11,418 bases of DNA from JALHSW01 sp963720675 (lineage in GTDB: Bacteria > Actinomycetota > Acidimicrobiia > IMCC26256 > PALSA-555): NCBI GenBank assembly GCA_963720675.1, contig CAVRGH010000006.1, forward strand, positions 1-11,418. The letters run 5' to 3'. The position numbers and the translations under genes are program-made. The stretch's first letter is position 1. Each line of letters starts with the position of its first letter. Under the pieces are notes generated by a model, which saw only the letters and a program-made list of their open reading frames with translations, did not search any database and was not told where the DNA came from. Positions 1-7,834 of this stretch are shown here, piece by piece.

Positions 1-454
1 CGGCGCGCAGGAACAACCCTCCGAGCACGGGCATGCGCAGGATCGACAGGTAGTACGACGTGCGCAGGTCGTAGCGGCTGAAGCTGGTCGAGATGGCCAC
101 GACGCGCTCGACACGGCCGGGGTTGCGCAACGCCCACTCGAACATCACCACTCCGCCCATGTCGTGGCCGACGAGGGCGCAGCGGTCGATGCTCTCCGCG
201 GTCAGGATCGCGTCGAGGTCCTCGGCGTAGCCGCGCCAGGAGTAGTCCGCCCGCGGCGATCGGTCCGACGCACCGACACCGCGGAGGTCCGGCACGACGA
301 CCCGCCGTCCCGCGGCGACCAGGGTCGGCCAGACGTCACGCCAGCAGTGACCGGTCTCGGGCCAGCCATGGAGCAGGACCACCGGGGCACCCTCGCCGGC
401 GACGCCGTACGCGAGCGTGCCGGCGCGGTCGGTGGTTCGGGAATCCAGCTGCAT
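1..454 (-). CDS. Alpha/beta hydrolase, epoxide hydrolase/haloalkane dehalogenase type (partial, runs off left edge)
   Basis: The N-terminal 151 residues are present; the rest lies beyond the left edge. Visible features are the oxyanion-hole motif HGWPETG (residues 29-35), PDLRGVGASD (55-64) and the nucleophile elbow GHDMGG (96-101). The elbow residue is Asp98 rather than Ser. In this superfamily an Asp nucleophile with HGxPE marks epoxide hydrolases, haloalkane dehalogenases and fluoroacetate dehalogenases, which form an ester intermediate. Plain esterases use Ser. The ATG at 454 lies 12 nt past the repaired SDR stop, with no clear Shine-Dalgarno sequence, so translation is probably coupled to the SDR. 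It is the last visible gene of the TetR-SDR-hydrolase operon. The catalytic His and cap domain are not in the window, so epoxide and halide substrates cannot be separated. Reading is uninterrupted over this stretch. Confidence 0.88.
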   Translation of the reverse strand, partial: MQLDSRTTDRAGTLAYGVAGEGAPVVLLHGWPETGHCWRDVWPTLVAAGRRVVVPDLRGVGASDRSPRADYSWRGYAEDLDAILTAESIDRCALVGHDMGGVVMFEWALRNPGRVERVVAISTSFSRYDLRTSYYLSILRMPVLGGLFLRA

Positions 455-466
455 GCTTGCCGGGGA

Positions 467-1269
467 TCAGGGTTCGAGCTGCTCGGGGATGAAGACGCCG
501 GCTCGCTGCCCCCGTCGACGACGAGTGGGTGGCCCGTCACGAACGAGGCCTCGTCGCTGGCCAGGTAGACGAACGCGTCGGCGATCTCCCGGGGCTCCGC
601 GAGGCGGCCACCGAGTGGGACCATCTGCGCCAGCTTCTCGCCCATCATCGAACGGAAGTCCTCCGGCAGCTCGGCGATGAGCTGCTCGGCGAGGGCCGTA
701 CGGGTGCCGCCGGGACAGACGCAGTTGACCCGGATGTGATGGTGTGCGTGATCGAGACTGAGCGTGTAGGTCATGTTCACGACGGCGGCCTTGGCCGCGC
801 TGTAGGCGGCGGCGTTCGTGCAACCCCAGAGTCCGCCGACCGACGCGGTGAAGAGGACGGATCCGCCACCGCGAGCGCGGATGGCCGGGACGGCGTACTT
901 CGCCCCGAGGAAGCTTCCTTTCACGATGACGTCGAACACTGCGTCCCAGTCGGCCTCGGTCTGGGAGACCACGGTGCCGTTGCGCTCGATGCCGGCGTTC
1001 GCCACGAAGATGTCGAGGCCTCCGAGGGCGGCGACGGTCTCCGCGACGCTGCGTTCGTTGTCGGAGGCACTGGTCACGTCAGCCTCGACCGCGATGCACC
1101 GACCACCGCGGTTCGCGAGGGATTCCGTCACCCTCCGTGCAGCCGCACCGTCGATGTCGGACACCGCGACCGCGGCCCCCTCTTCGACGAATCGGTGGGC
1201 GACCGCCTCGCCGATGCCGGAGCCGCCGCCGGTGACCAGCGCGACCTTCCCGTCGAGCCTTCCGCTCAT
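467..1269 (-). CDS. Short-chain dehydrogenase/reductase (SDR), frameshift near C-terminus
   Basis: Classical SDR oxidoreductase, 267 residues after repair. It shows the Rossmann motif TGGGSGIG (13-20), an acidic residue after beta-2 (Asp38, usual for NAD(H) preference), NAG (91-93), catalytic Ser143 and Tyr156-x3-Lys160, then the usual VNCVCPGGTRT segment. It probably interconverts a hydroxyl and a keto group on a small catabolic intermediate; the substrate is unknown. The chosen ATG at 1269 directly precedes the Rossmann fold and has an AGGGGG ribosome site upstream; longer open reading to 1386 is not supported. The frame breaks at the C5 run 509-513. Restoring one C gives the canonical ending VVDGGQRAG followed by FIPEQLEP and a stop at 467. 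Unrepaired, the frame reads on into the hydrolase gene out of frame. It lies between tetR (34-nt gap) and the hydrolase (12-nt gap). Confidence 0.92.
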
Positions 1270-1303
1270 CGTTGCCCCCTGTCGATCGGCAGATGCTGGG
1301 CGT

Positions 1304-1942
1304 TCATCGGTCTCCCGGGACGAGCGACGCGACGTCCGGCGCGAGCGCCTGCAGGAACTGCTCGATGATGAGTTCATAGCCGGCACGCAGGTCGACGGTC
1401 GCGGGGGAGTGCAGCCAGAGCAGGTCGAGCCCCATCACCGCGGCCCCGAGGACCGTGAGCGCGGTGTCGACCGGTGCATCGGCCCGGAACTCGCCGCTCT
1501 CCTGACCGCGTCGGACGATCGCCTCGGTCTCGGCCCGACCGTCAGCGATGAAGTCCTGGATCACCCGCTCGATCTCGGGTTCGTCGAGCGTTTCGAGCAT
1601 GACCGTGTAGTAGAAGCGAAGGTCCAGTGGGCCGTCGCGTTCGCCGCGCGCGACCTTGCCCTCCAAGCGGGCTCGTATGGTCTCCGCCGCAGTCAGGCCG
1701 GCAGGGAGGTCGCCCAGGACCTCGGCGCGGAACTCCGCCACGTTCTGGTTCACCGTGGCGATGACGATCTCCTGCTTCGAGTCGAAGTAGTAGTACAGCG
1801 CCGCCTTGGTGACGCCGAGCTCGTCGGCCAGCTTCGCGAGCGAGGTGGCTCGCACTCCCTGCGAGGCGAAGCACCGCTTCGCGGCCGCCAGGATCTCCCG
1901 GCGCGAGACCTCGCGGCGTGCTTCGGCGATCGGTCGCTTCAC
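1304..1942 (-). CDS. TetR-family transcriptional regulator
   Basis: A 212-residue intact protein. Residues about 15-60 are a TetR N-terminal domain: REILAAAKRCFASQGV, then the helix-turn-helix around LAKLADELGVTKAALYYYF, with the characteristic ALYYYF..K recognition-helix end. The C-terminal part is the variable helical ligand-binding and dimerisation domain. The start is a GTG at 1942, with GGGAGAGG about 8 nt upstream. It is the first gene of the minus-strand operon with the SDR and hydrolase and is divergent from the E1 dehydrogenase genes. It therefore most likely represses its own operon, and possibly the divergent one, releasing on a pathway intermediate. The regulatory role follows from family and layout; the ligand is unknown. 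Confidence 0.95.
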   Translation of the reverse strand: MKRPIAEARREVSRREILAAAKRCFASQGVRATSLAKLADELGVTKAALYYYFDSKQEIVIATVNQNVAEFRAEVLGDLPAGLTAAETIRARLEGKVARGERDGPLDLRFYYTVMLETLDEPEIERVIQDFIADGRAETEAIVRRGQESGEFRADAPVDTALTVLGAAVMGLDLLWLHSPATVDLRAGYELIIEQFLQALAPDVASLVPGDR

Positions 1943-2031
1943 GCTTTGCCTCTCCCGCGGGGCGGTGGTCCGTGCGGACGCGGTCCGTCGCCGCGCGCTG
2001 GCGATCTGACCCAGTGGTCAACTACACTAAC

Positions 2032-2041
2032 CGACCGGTCG
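2032..2041. promoter_or_regulatory. Candidate TetR operator palindrome CGACCGGTCG
   Basis: CGACCGGTCG is a perfect 10-bp inverted repeat, preceded by ACTAAC. It lies 41 nt upstream of the E1-alpha start and about 90 nt from the tetR start. TetR regulators commonly bind palindromes of this kind in their own divergent promoter. The symmetry does not extend beyond 10 bp, and such GC palindromes occur by chance in GC-rich DNA, so the assignment is tentative. Confidence 0.4.
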
Positions 2042-2067
2042 ACACCTCGGGGACGCCGCCTCGGACC

Positions 2068-2076
2068 GGAGGGGAG
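2068..2076 (+). promoter_or_regulatory. Ribosome binding site of E1-alpha
   Basis: GGAGGGGAG ends 6 nt before the ATG at 2083. It is the strongest Shine-Dalgarno sequence in the window and fixes this start against the longer upstream open frame. Confidence 0.75.
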
Positions 2077-2082
2077 CGCACG

Positions 2083-3023
2083 ATGTCCAGCAGCGAGACC
2101 CGGTTGGCCCGGTTCGAGTGCCTGGCGTGTGCGCGGGCGCTCGAGGAGGCGATCCAGACGAGCGCGCCCTTCTACCACTCGGGGTTCGGGATGGAGGCGG
2201 TCGGGGTCGGCGTCTGCTCGACCCTGCGTCCGTCCGACTTCCTCGTCGCCCACTACCGCGGGGTCGGGGCGCCGCTCGCGAAGGGGATGACCGTCGACGA
2301 TCTGCTCCGCTCGTTCCTGTTGAAGGCCACGTCGCCCACGCGGGGGCGCAACTGGCATCCGGTCGCGGTCGACCTCGGGATCCATGGTCATCAGGGGACC
2401 TCGGGGAGCGAGTTCGGCCGAGCCGCCGGGCTCGGCGTCGCGGCACGCCAGCGGGGCGACGGGTCGGTCGCGGTGGCCCTGTTCGGGGACGGCTCGGCGC
2501 AGCGAGGCACGCTGCACGAGGCGTTCCTGATGGCCGGCGCCTGGGACCTGCCGGTGCTCTGGGTCTGCGAGAACAACGGCTACATGATCTCGACCAGGGC
2601 CGACTCGATCTTCGCCGGAGACGTTGCCGACCTTGCGGCGGGCTACGGCTTCGCCGCGAGATCGTGGACGGGAACGACGTGTTCGCGGTGGCCGCGGCGA
2701 GCGAGCGTCTGCTGGAGTCGATCCGCTCCACGAACCGGCCGGCGTTCCTCGAGGCCAAGACGTTCCGGATCCGCCCGCACACCGAGATCGAGGAGGCCCC
2801 CTATCAGGATGCGGCCGAGATCGAGCAGTGGCGCGCCCGTGACCCGCTGGTGGTCGCGCGTCGAGCGCTGCTCGACGACGGCGTCGACGGGGCGGCGCTC
2901 GACGCGATCGAAGCCGAGCAGCGAACCGTGGTGGCGGACGCGCTCGCGCGAGTGCAGGAAGAGCCGGCCCACGCTGCCGACGAAGACGTCGCCGAGTGGT
3001 TGTACGCCACGGAGGTCGGATGA
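2083..3023 (+). CDS. Thiamine-diphosphate-dependent 2-oxoacid dehydrogenase E1, alpha subunit (one frameshift)
   Basis: Alpha subunit of an alpha2beta2 E1 component (acetoin / branched-chain / pyruvate dehydrogenase-like), which decarboxylates a 2-oxo substrate on ThDP. The repaired length is 313 residues, normal for the family. The ThDP motif is present as GDG (135-137) and NN (164-165), in GDGSAQRG and CENNGYMIST. The phosphorylation-loop region reads AHYRGVGAPLAKG (56-68); relatives commonly have HRGHG here, so the second His is Val. The usual GGSMH segment is replaced by GRNWHP (88-93). One base is missing near 2655-2658: after GYGFAA the protein continues in the next frame as EIVDGNDVFAVAAA and ends at 3023. 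It overlaps the beta gene by ATGA. No lipoyl E2 or E3 gene is in the window, so the electron acceptor is unknown. Confidence 0.9.
3011..3015 (+). promoter_or_regulatory. Ribosome binding site of E1-beta, inside the alpha gene
   Basis: GGAGG lies 4 nt before the ATG at 3020 and 10 nt before a second in-frame ATG at 3026. The first start gives the ATGA overlap with the alpha stop; the second would begin at MAEQSFF. The choice is not settled by the sequence. Confidence 0.5.
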
Positions 3024-4002
3024 CGATGGCCGAGCAGTCGTTCTTCGACGCGATCAAGGGCGCGATCCACGACGAGATGGCGGCCGACCCGTCCGTGATG
3101 CTCTGGGGCGAGAACGTCGAGGATCCCTACGGTGGGTTGCTCCAGCAGTACCTCGGGCTCTCGACCGCGTTCCCGGGCCGCGTCAAGGACTCGCCGTTGG
3201 CCGAGACCGCGATCGTCGGCGCCGCCCTCGGTGCCGCGCTGGGCGGGCTCCGCCCGATCGCCGACATCCAGATCGCCGACTTCTCGTTCGTCGCGATGGA
3301 AGAGATCGTCCCGCGGCCCGCTGGCGTCACATGCACGGTGGCGCGGGTGACCTGCGCGTCCCCATGGTCGTGAAGACGCTCGTCGGTGGCTACCTGGGCG
3401 TCGGTGCGAACCACTCCCAGGTGCCGACGGGCTACTGGCTCCACACGCCGGGGCTGAAGATCGCCTATCCCTCGACGCCCGCGGATGCGCACGGACTCAT
3501 GCGCACCGCGATCCGTGACGACGACGTCGTGATGTTCCTCGCGCACAAGCTGTTCATGTTCTCCTCGGGAGAGGTCGGCGACGCCGCTGTGCCGTTCGGG
3601 CAGGCCGCGATCAGGCGCGAAGGGTCCGACGTCACGATCCTGGCCCTCGGCTACATGAACGAGCTCGCGACGCAGGCCGCTGAGCGTCTGTCGTCCGACG
3701 GGGTGGAGGCCGAGATCGTCGACCCGCGCACGCTCGAACCGTTCGACCTCGAGTCGGTGCTCGCCTCGGTCGCCAAGACCGGACACCTGATCGTGGTCGA
3801 CGAGGACCACGCGAGCTGCGGTGCCGCGGCCGAGCTCTGCCTCCGGGTGCTCGAAGCTGCTCCGGCGGGGACGCTGCGGAGCCGGCCTCGTCGTGTCGCC
3901 TGCCTCGACCTCCCGCTGCCCGAGGGCGTCGCCGAGCTCCAGGTGCTCCCATCGGTCGACTCCATCGTCGACGCGACGCACCGGGCCCTCGGCGACGGAT
4001 GA
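3020..4002 (+). CDS. Thiamine-diphosphate-dependent 2-oxoacid dehydrogenase E1, beta subunit (one frameshift)
   Basis: Beta (transketolase-like) subunit of the same E1 enzyme, about 327 residues after repair, the usual family length. Recognisable segments are GENVEDPYGG (30-39), DSPLAETAIVGAALGAALGG (57-76) with the family Glu at about 62 that contacts the ThDP aminopyrimidine, and then after the break VPMVVKTLVGG, GANHSQ, PGLKIAYPSTPADA and FLAHKLFMF. The C-terminal transketolase domain contains TILALGYMNELA, EIVDPRTLEPFD and LIVVDEDHASCG. One base is missing near 3310-3312: the frame leaves EEIV and resumes as AARWRHMHGGAGDLR. The alpha-beta ATGA overlap implies coupled translation and equal subunit supply. 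The stop lies 15 nt from the end of the convergent P450 gene. Confidence 0.92.
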
Positions 4003-4017
4003 ACGTTCGCCGCCTGG

Positions 4018-5211
4018 TCAGACGGCCAGGACGGCCGGCACCGCCGACATGCCCCGCATGAACGGTCCGTGCAGGTGGCGCCGGCGTGCTCGCTCGGGGT
4101 CGACCCGATAGGGCGGCACGCGAGCAAGGAGCTCCTCGATCGCGACCCGGTGCTCGAGCCGCACGAGGGGCGCGCCGAGGCAGAAGTGCGGGCCGCCGGC
4201 GAACGTGAGGTGCGGGTTCGGGCTCCGGGTGATGTCGAGCTCGTCGGGCCGCTCGAACACTTCCGGATCCCGGTTCGCGGACCCGATCAGGGGGAACGCG
4301 ACATCACCCTCGTGCAAGGTGACCCCCCGCAGCTCGTGCTCGGTGAGGACCGTGCGCTTGTCCCCGAGCACCGGGGGGTCGAACCGCAGGATCTCCTCCA
4401 TCGCCGAGGGGAGGAGGGAGGGGTCGTCCCGGAGGGACCGCTGGAGGTCGGGGCGGATCCCGAGGTACCACACGACGTTGCTGAAGTGGAAGACGGTCGT
4501 CTCGATGCCCGCGAAGAACAGGAGCAGGATCATCCCGACCTGCTCGTCGAGCGAGAGCCGTTCACCGTCGATCTCGGCCTGTGCCAGCGCGGTGAGCATG
4601 TCGTCGCGTGGAGAACGGTTCCGTTCCTCGAGCGCGGCACTGAAGTACGCGAAGCAGTCCAGCAGCGCGGCCACGCCCGCCTCGGACTCGGCGTCACCGA
4701 TCATCAGATCGGCGCGATCTCGGAACCAGGCGCGCTCCGACCGCGGCACTCCGACGATGTCGGAGATCGCCCGCACGGGGACCAGGTCGGCGAACTCGGG
4801 GACGAGGTCGATCTCCTCACCCGCCCGCAGCCGATCCGCGAAGTCGTCGGTGAACTCTCCTGCGGAGGTTCGGATCCCATCCTCGAACTCGGCGATCCGG
4901 CGAGGGGTGAACGCCCGGCTCACCAGGCCACGCAGACGGGTGTGGTCGGGTGGATCCATGAGCACCATGCTCGGGGGTGCCCCGCTCACGTCCTGGCCGA
5001 GGATGAACCCGCCGGCGTTCGAGAACACTTCCGGCGTGTGCAGGACCGTACGCACGTCGTCGTATCGGGAGATCGCGACGAACCGGTCCTGCGGGTCGCG
5101 CCAGACCGGGGTGTCGCGCCGGAGCACCTCGAAGAAGGGGAACGGGTCGTCCTGGACCGACGGCTCCCAGGGATCGAAGGGACCCATGGCGCCCGGTGAC
5201 GGTTGGGACAT
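4018..5211 (-). CDS. Cytochrome P450
   Basis: Intact bacterial soluble P450 of 397 residues. It shows MDPPDHTRLR (85-94, helix C region), the I-helix oxygen-activation motif AGIETT (234-239), K-helix ExxR (Glu273-Arg276 in EEILRFDPP), and the heme loop FAGGPHFCLGAPLVRLE (337-353) with the iron-ligating Cys344. There is no membrane anchor, as expected for class I enzymes fed by a ferredoxin and reductase; neither partner is encoded here. It probably hydroxylates a lipophilic or terpenoid-like substrate; the CYP family cannot be assigned by eye. The ATG at 5211 has GAGAGGA about 6 nt upstream. It follows the enoyl-CoA hydratase by 21 nt and is the last gene of the livG-livF-hydratase-P450 operon, suggesting a CoA-thioester catabolic context. 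Confidence 0.96.
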   Translation of the reverse strand: MSQPSPGAMGPFDPWEPSVQDDPFPFFEVLRRDTPVWRDPQDRFVAISRYDDVRTVLHTPEVFSNAGGFILGQDVSGAPPSMVLMDPPDHTRLRGLVSRAFTPRRIAEFEDGIRTSAGEFTDDFADRLRAGEEIDLVPEFADLVPVRAISDIVGVPRSERAWFRDRADLMIGDAESEAGVAALLDCFAYFSAALEERNRSPRDDMLTALAQAEIDGERLSLDEQVGMILLLFFAGIETTVFHFSNVVWYLGIRPDLQRSLRDDPSLLPSAMEEILRFDPPVLGDKRTVLTEHELRGVTLHEGDVAFPLIGSANRDPEVFERPDELDITRSPNPHLTFAGGPHFCLGAPLVRLEHRVAIEELLARVPPYRVDPERARRRHLHGPFMRGMSAVPAVLAV

Positions 5212-5232
5212 CGGGATCCTCTCTGCGGCGCC

Positions 5233-6015
5233 CTAGTGGTCGGGCTGCACCGCGGCCCAGTTCGGCCGCCGCTTCTCGGCGAAGGCGACGATGCCCTCGA
5301 GCGCTTCCCCGCTCCCGGCGATCGTGGCTGCGACCTCGTCGTTGCGACGCCACCCCTCGGCCTCGTCGAGCGACGCGGCTGCTCGCATCAGGCGCTTCGT
5401 CTCGCGCACCGCGACGGGGCCGTTCTCGGCGACGCGGTCCGCGAGCTCGAAGGCCTCGTCGAGGAGCCGGTCCGCCGGGACCACGCGGTTCACGAGCCCG
5501 AGCGCATAGGCGCGCTCGGCATCGATGCTGTCACCGGTGACGCCGAGCTCGAGGGCCACGGGCAGCGCAACGACCCGCGGGAGGCGCAACAAGCCTCCGG
5601 CTCCGGCGAAGAGTCCCCGCTTGACCTCGGGGATCCCGAAGGTCGCGTGATCCGCGGCGACGACGAGGTCGCAGGCCAGGGCGATCTCCAGTCCGCCGCC
5701 GAGTGCGGCGCCGTTGACCGCGGCGATGAGGACCTTGGGGAACGACCGTCGCACGAGCCCGGCGAAGCCGCCGCGTTCGGTCATGATGGCGCTGCCGTCG
5801 GGACTCGACGCGACCGCCTTCAGGTCGGCGCCGGCGCTGAACGCCTTGTCGCCGGAGCCCGTGATCACGACGACGCGGATGCTGTCGTCGTCCTCGGCCC
5901 GGTCGAGCGCTGCTTCGATGCCGGCCGCGACTGCGCCGTTGATGGCGTTGCGAGCCTCGGGGCGATCGATCGTGACGAGGAGGACGCCGAGGCGATGTTC
6001 GGTGCGGACGGTCAT
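5233..6015 (-). CDS. Enoyl-CoA hydratase/isomerase (crotonase family)
   Basis: Intact 260-residue crotonase-fold protein. The oxyanion-hole segments are KAFSAGADL (57-65) and NGAALGGGLEIAL (101-113). Both catalytic glutamates of true hydratases are present at the expected places: Glu110 in GGGLEIAL and Glu130 in IPEVKRG. Hydration of a trans-2-enoyl-CoA is therefore the likely reaction, as in beta-oxidation or side-chain degradation, although isomerase or hydrolase relatives share this scaffold. The open frame extends upstream to 6135, but the ATG at 6015 is preferred because it starts the first beta strand (MTVRTEHRLGVLLVTIDRPE) and has GAAGGAGAG about 9 nt upstream. It lies 28 nt after livF and 21 nt before the P450 gene. 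Confidence 0.95.
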   Translation of the reverse strand: MTVRTEHRLGVLLVTIDRPEARNAINGAVAAGIEAALDRAEDDDSIRVVVITGSGDKAFSAGADLKAVASSPDGSAIMTERGGFAGLVRRSFPKVLIAAVNGAALGGGLEIALACDLVVAADHATFGIPEVKRGLFAGAGGLLRLPRVVALPVALELGVTGDSIDAERAYALGLVNRVVPADRLLDEAFELADRVAENGPVAVRETKRLMRAAASLDEAEGWRRNDEVAATIAGSGEALEGIVAFAEKRRPNWAAVQPDH

Positions 6016-6043
6016 GCGGGCACGCTCTCCTTCGTGGCGGGTC

Positions 6044-6798
6044 TCACAGCGCGCGTTCACCGAGGTAGCTGGCCTCGAGGAGATCGGCCCGACTCGCGAG
6101 GTCCGAAGCGCCCCCTTCGATCTCGACCTGGCCATGGATCAGCACGTACGCCCGGTCGGCGACCTCCAGGGCCATGTGCACGTGCTGCTCCACGAGGAGC
6201 ACTCCCACGCCGGTGCGGTCCGCGATGGACCGCAGTACCGGGAGCAGGCGTTCGACGATGATCGGCGCGAGGCCCATGCTCATCTCGTCGACCATGAGGA
6301 TCTTCGGCCGACTGACGAGCGCGCGGGCCAACGCGAGCATCTGCTGTTCGCCACCGGAGAGCAGCCCCGCGCGGCGGTCCAGGAGCGGTTCGAGCTCGGG
6401 GAAGAGCTCCACTGCCTCGGCCATCTGGTCCGGCTTGAAGCGACTCCCGAGGCGCAGGTTCTGACGCGAGGACAGGCCCGAGAACAACGCTCGGTCTTCG
6501 GGCACGTGTGCGAGGCCGCGTCGGGCGTTGCGATGGGGCCGTCGGGTCGAGACCGGATGGCCCAGCACCGTCACCGAGCCCGCGAGCGCGGGGAGGATCC
6601 CCGAGATCGCGAGCAGCGTGGTCGTCTTCCCTGCGCCGTTCGGTCCGAGCAGTGCCACGACCTCCCCCGCGTCGACGTGGAGGTCGACGCCTCGAACCAC
6701 GGGGATGCGGTCGTAGCCCGCCGAGAGGTTCTGCACCTCGACGACCGGAGGGCGCTCCCCGGTCGCGGGCACGGTGGGCGTCGTCGCGCTCGAAGGGT

Positions 6799-6802
<4 letters not shown>
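6044..6802 (-). CDS. livF: Branched-chain amino acid-type ABC transporter ATPase, LivF family
   Basis: Intact 252-residue ATP-binding subunit of the hydrophobic amino acid uptake (HAAT) ABC class. Walker A is GPNGAGKTTT (53-62), the signature LSGGEQQ (148-154), Walker B ILMVDE followed by MSMGLAP (168-180), and the H-loop His207 in LLVEQHVHMA. The MGLAP ending after Walker B and VEQH are typical of LivF rather than LivG. The start is a GTG at 6802 whose GTGA overlaps the livG stop, so translation is coupled. About 20 extra N-terminal residues (NPSSATTPTVPATGERP) precede the ATPase core. No permease (LivH/LivM) or binding protein (LivK) is present in the window. Linkage to a hydratase and a P450 suggests import of a carboxylic or lipid-like substrate rather than leucine. 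Confidence 0.93.
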
Positions 6803-7579
<777 letters not shown>

Positions 7580-7697
7580 GGTGTCGTCTGGGCGATCGTG
7601 GCGACGGTCCCCCGAGTCGGGATCGCTCGTGGTGGCGAGTCAATCGTCTATCTGATCCAACCCTATCGTGGCGGTTCGACCCGAGCCACGACGAACC

Positions 7698-7713
7698 GAT
7701 GCAGATCTGCATC
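7698..7713. promoter_or_regulatory. Perfect 16-bp palindrome, candidate operator
   Basis: GATGCAGATCTGCATC is a perfect 16-bp inverted repeat with no spacer, located between livG and the amidohydrolase. A dimeric regulator could bind it. Its length and moderate GC content make chance less likely than for the GC-only palindromes in the window. The binding protein is unknown. Confidence 0.5.
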
Positions 7714-7729
7714 CCGATCGAACGCGCCA

Positions 7730-7743
7730 CGTCACGCGTGACG
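7730..7743. promoter_or_regulatory. Perfect 14-bp palindrome, candidate operator
   Basis: CGTCACGCGTGACG is a perfect 14-bp inverted repeat, 16 nt downstream of the 16-bp palindrome and about 92 nt upstream of the preferred amidohydrolase start. It could be a second operator. CGTCAC-like arms are common in GC-rich DNA, so support is limited. Confidence 0.4.
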
Positions 7744-7834
7744 GGAGATGAACATCGCGCGACGTCCCTGGGGTCTCCATCGCACGCGCCGTAGCGTGCC
7801 GCGAGGACACACGATGGAGATGGAAGGGACCGAG

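Larger units (their letters stand above)
1943..2082. promoter_or_regulatory. Divergent promoter region between tetR operon and E1 dehydrogenase operon
   Basis: This 140-nt non-coding stretch separates two divergent operons, so it must hold both promoters. I found no convincing paired -35/-10 hexamers. The most A/T-rich patch is around 2015-2031, next to a perfect palindrome at 2032-2041. It is the natural site for TetR control of both directions (inference from layout). Confidence 0.6.
7580..7834. promoter_or_regulatory. Divergent regulatory region between livG operon and amidohydrolase
   Basis: This 255-nt stretch, without a supported gene, separates the minus-strand livG operon from the plus-strand amidohydrolase. 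Part of it (7640-7670) is clearly less GC-rich than its surroundings, as expected for promoters, but no hexamer pair is convincing. It carries a hairpin-capable inverted repeat (TCGTGGC at 7666-7672 and GCCACGA at 7685-7691), a 16-bp palindrome and a 14-bp palindrome. ATCGTGGCG also occurs twice as a direct repeat (about 7595 and 7665). No regulator gene is adjacent. Confidence 0.55.

Noticed and set aside
202..1386. A 394-residue SDR with a C-terminal extension
   Set aside because: The extension is the hydrolase gene read out of frame after a missing base in a C run; the hydrolase is fully readable in its own frame.
818..2290. A 490-residue plus-strand open frame antisense to SDR and tetR
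   Set aside because: Low-complexity Arg/Ser/Pro composition and no family motif; it mirrors well-supported minus-strand genes in GC-rich DNA.
2655..3312. Programmed ribosomal frameshifting in the E1 genes
   Set aside because: No slippery heptamer or downstream structure was evident, and similar shifts occur in unrelated genes across the whole window, so a common technical cause is simpler.
1918..4002. A 694-residue open frame that could be read as a fused E1 alpha-beta protein
   Set aside because: Its first ~55 residues lie before the good ribosome site, and the middle (about 2660-3320) is nonsense while clear alpha and beta sequence sits in other frames. Two single-base losses explain it, and the subunits are separate genes with an ATGA overlap.
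3990..4012. Inverted repeat CGGCGA...TCGCCG between the convergent E1-beta and P450 ends as a terminator
   Set aside because: Only a 6-bp stem with an 11-nt loop, partly inside the E1-beta coding end, and no T-tract on either strand.
4069..5236. Long plus-strand open frames opposite the P450
   Set aside because: The P450 is intact with all its motifs on the minus strand; the opposite frames show no recognisable domain.
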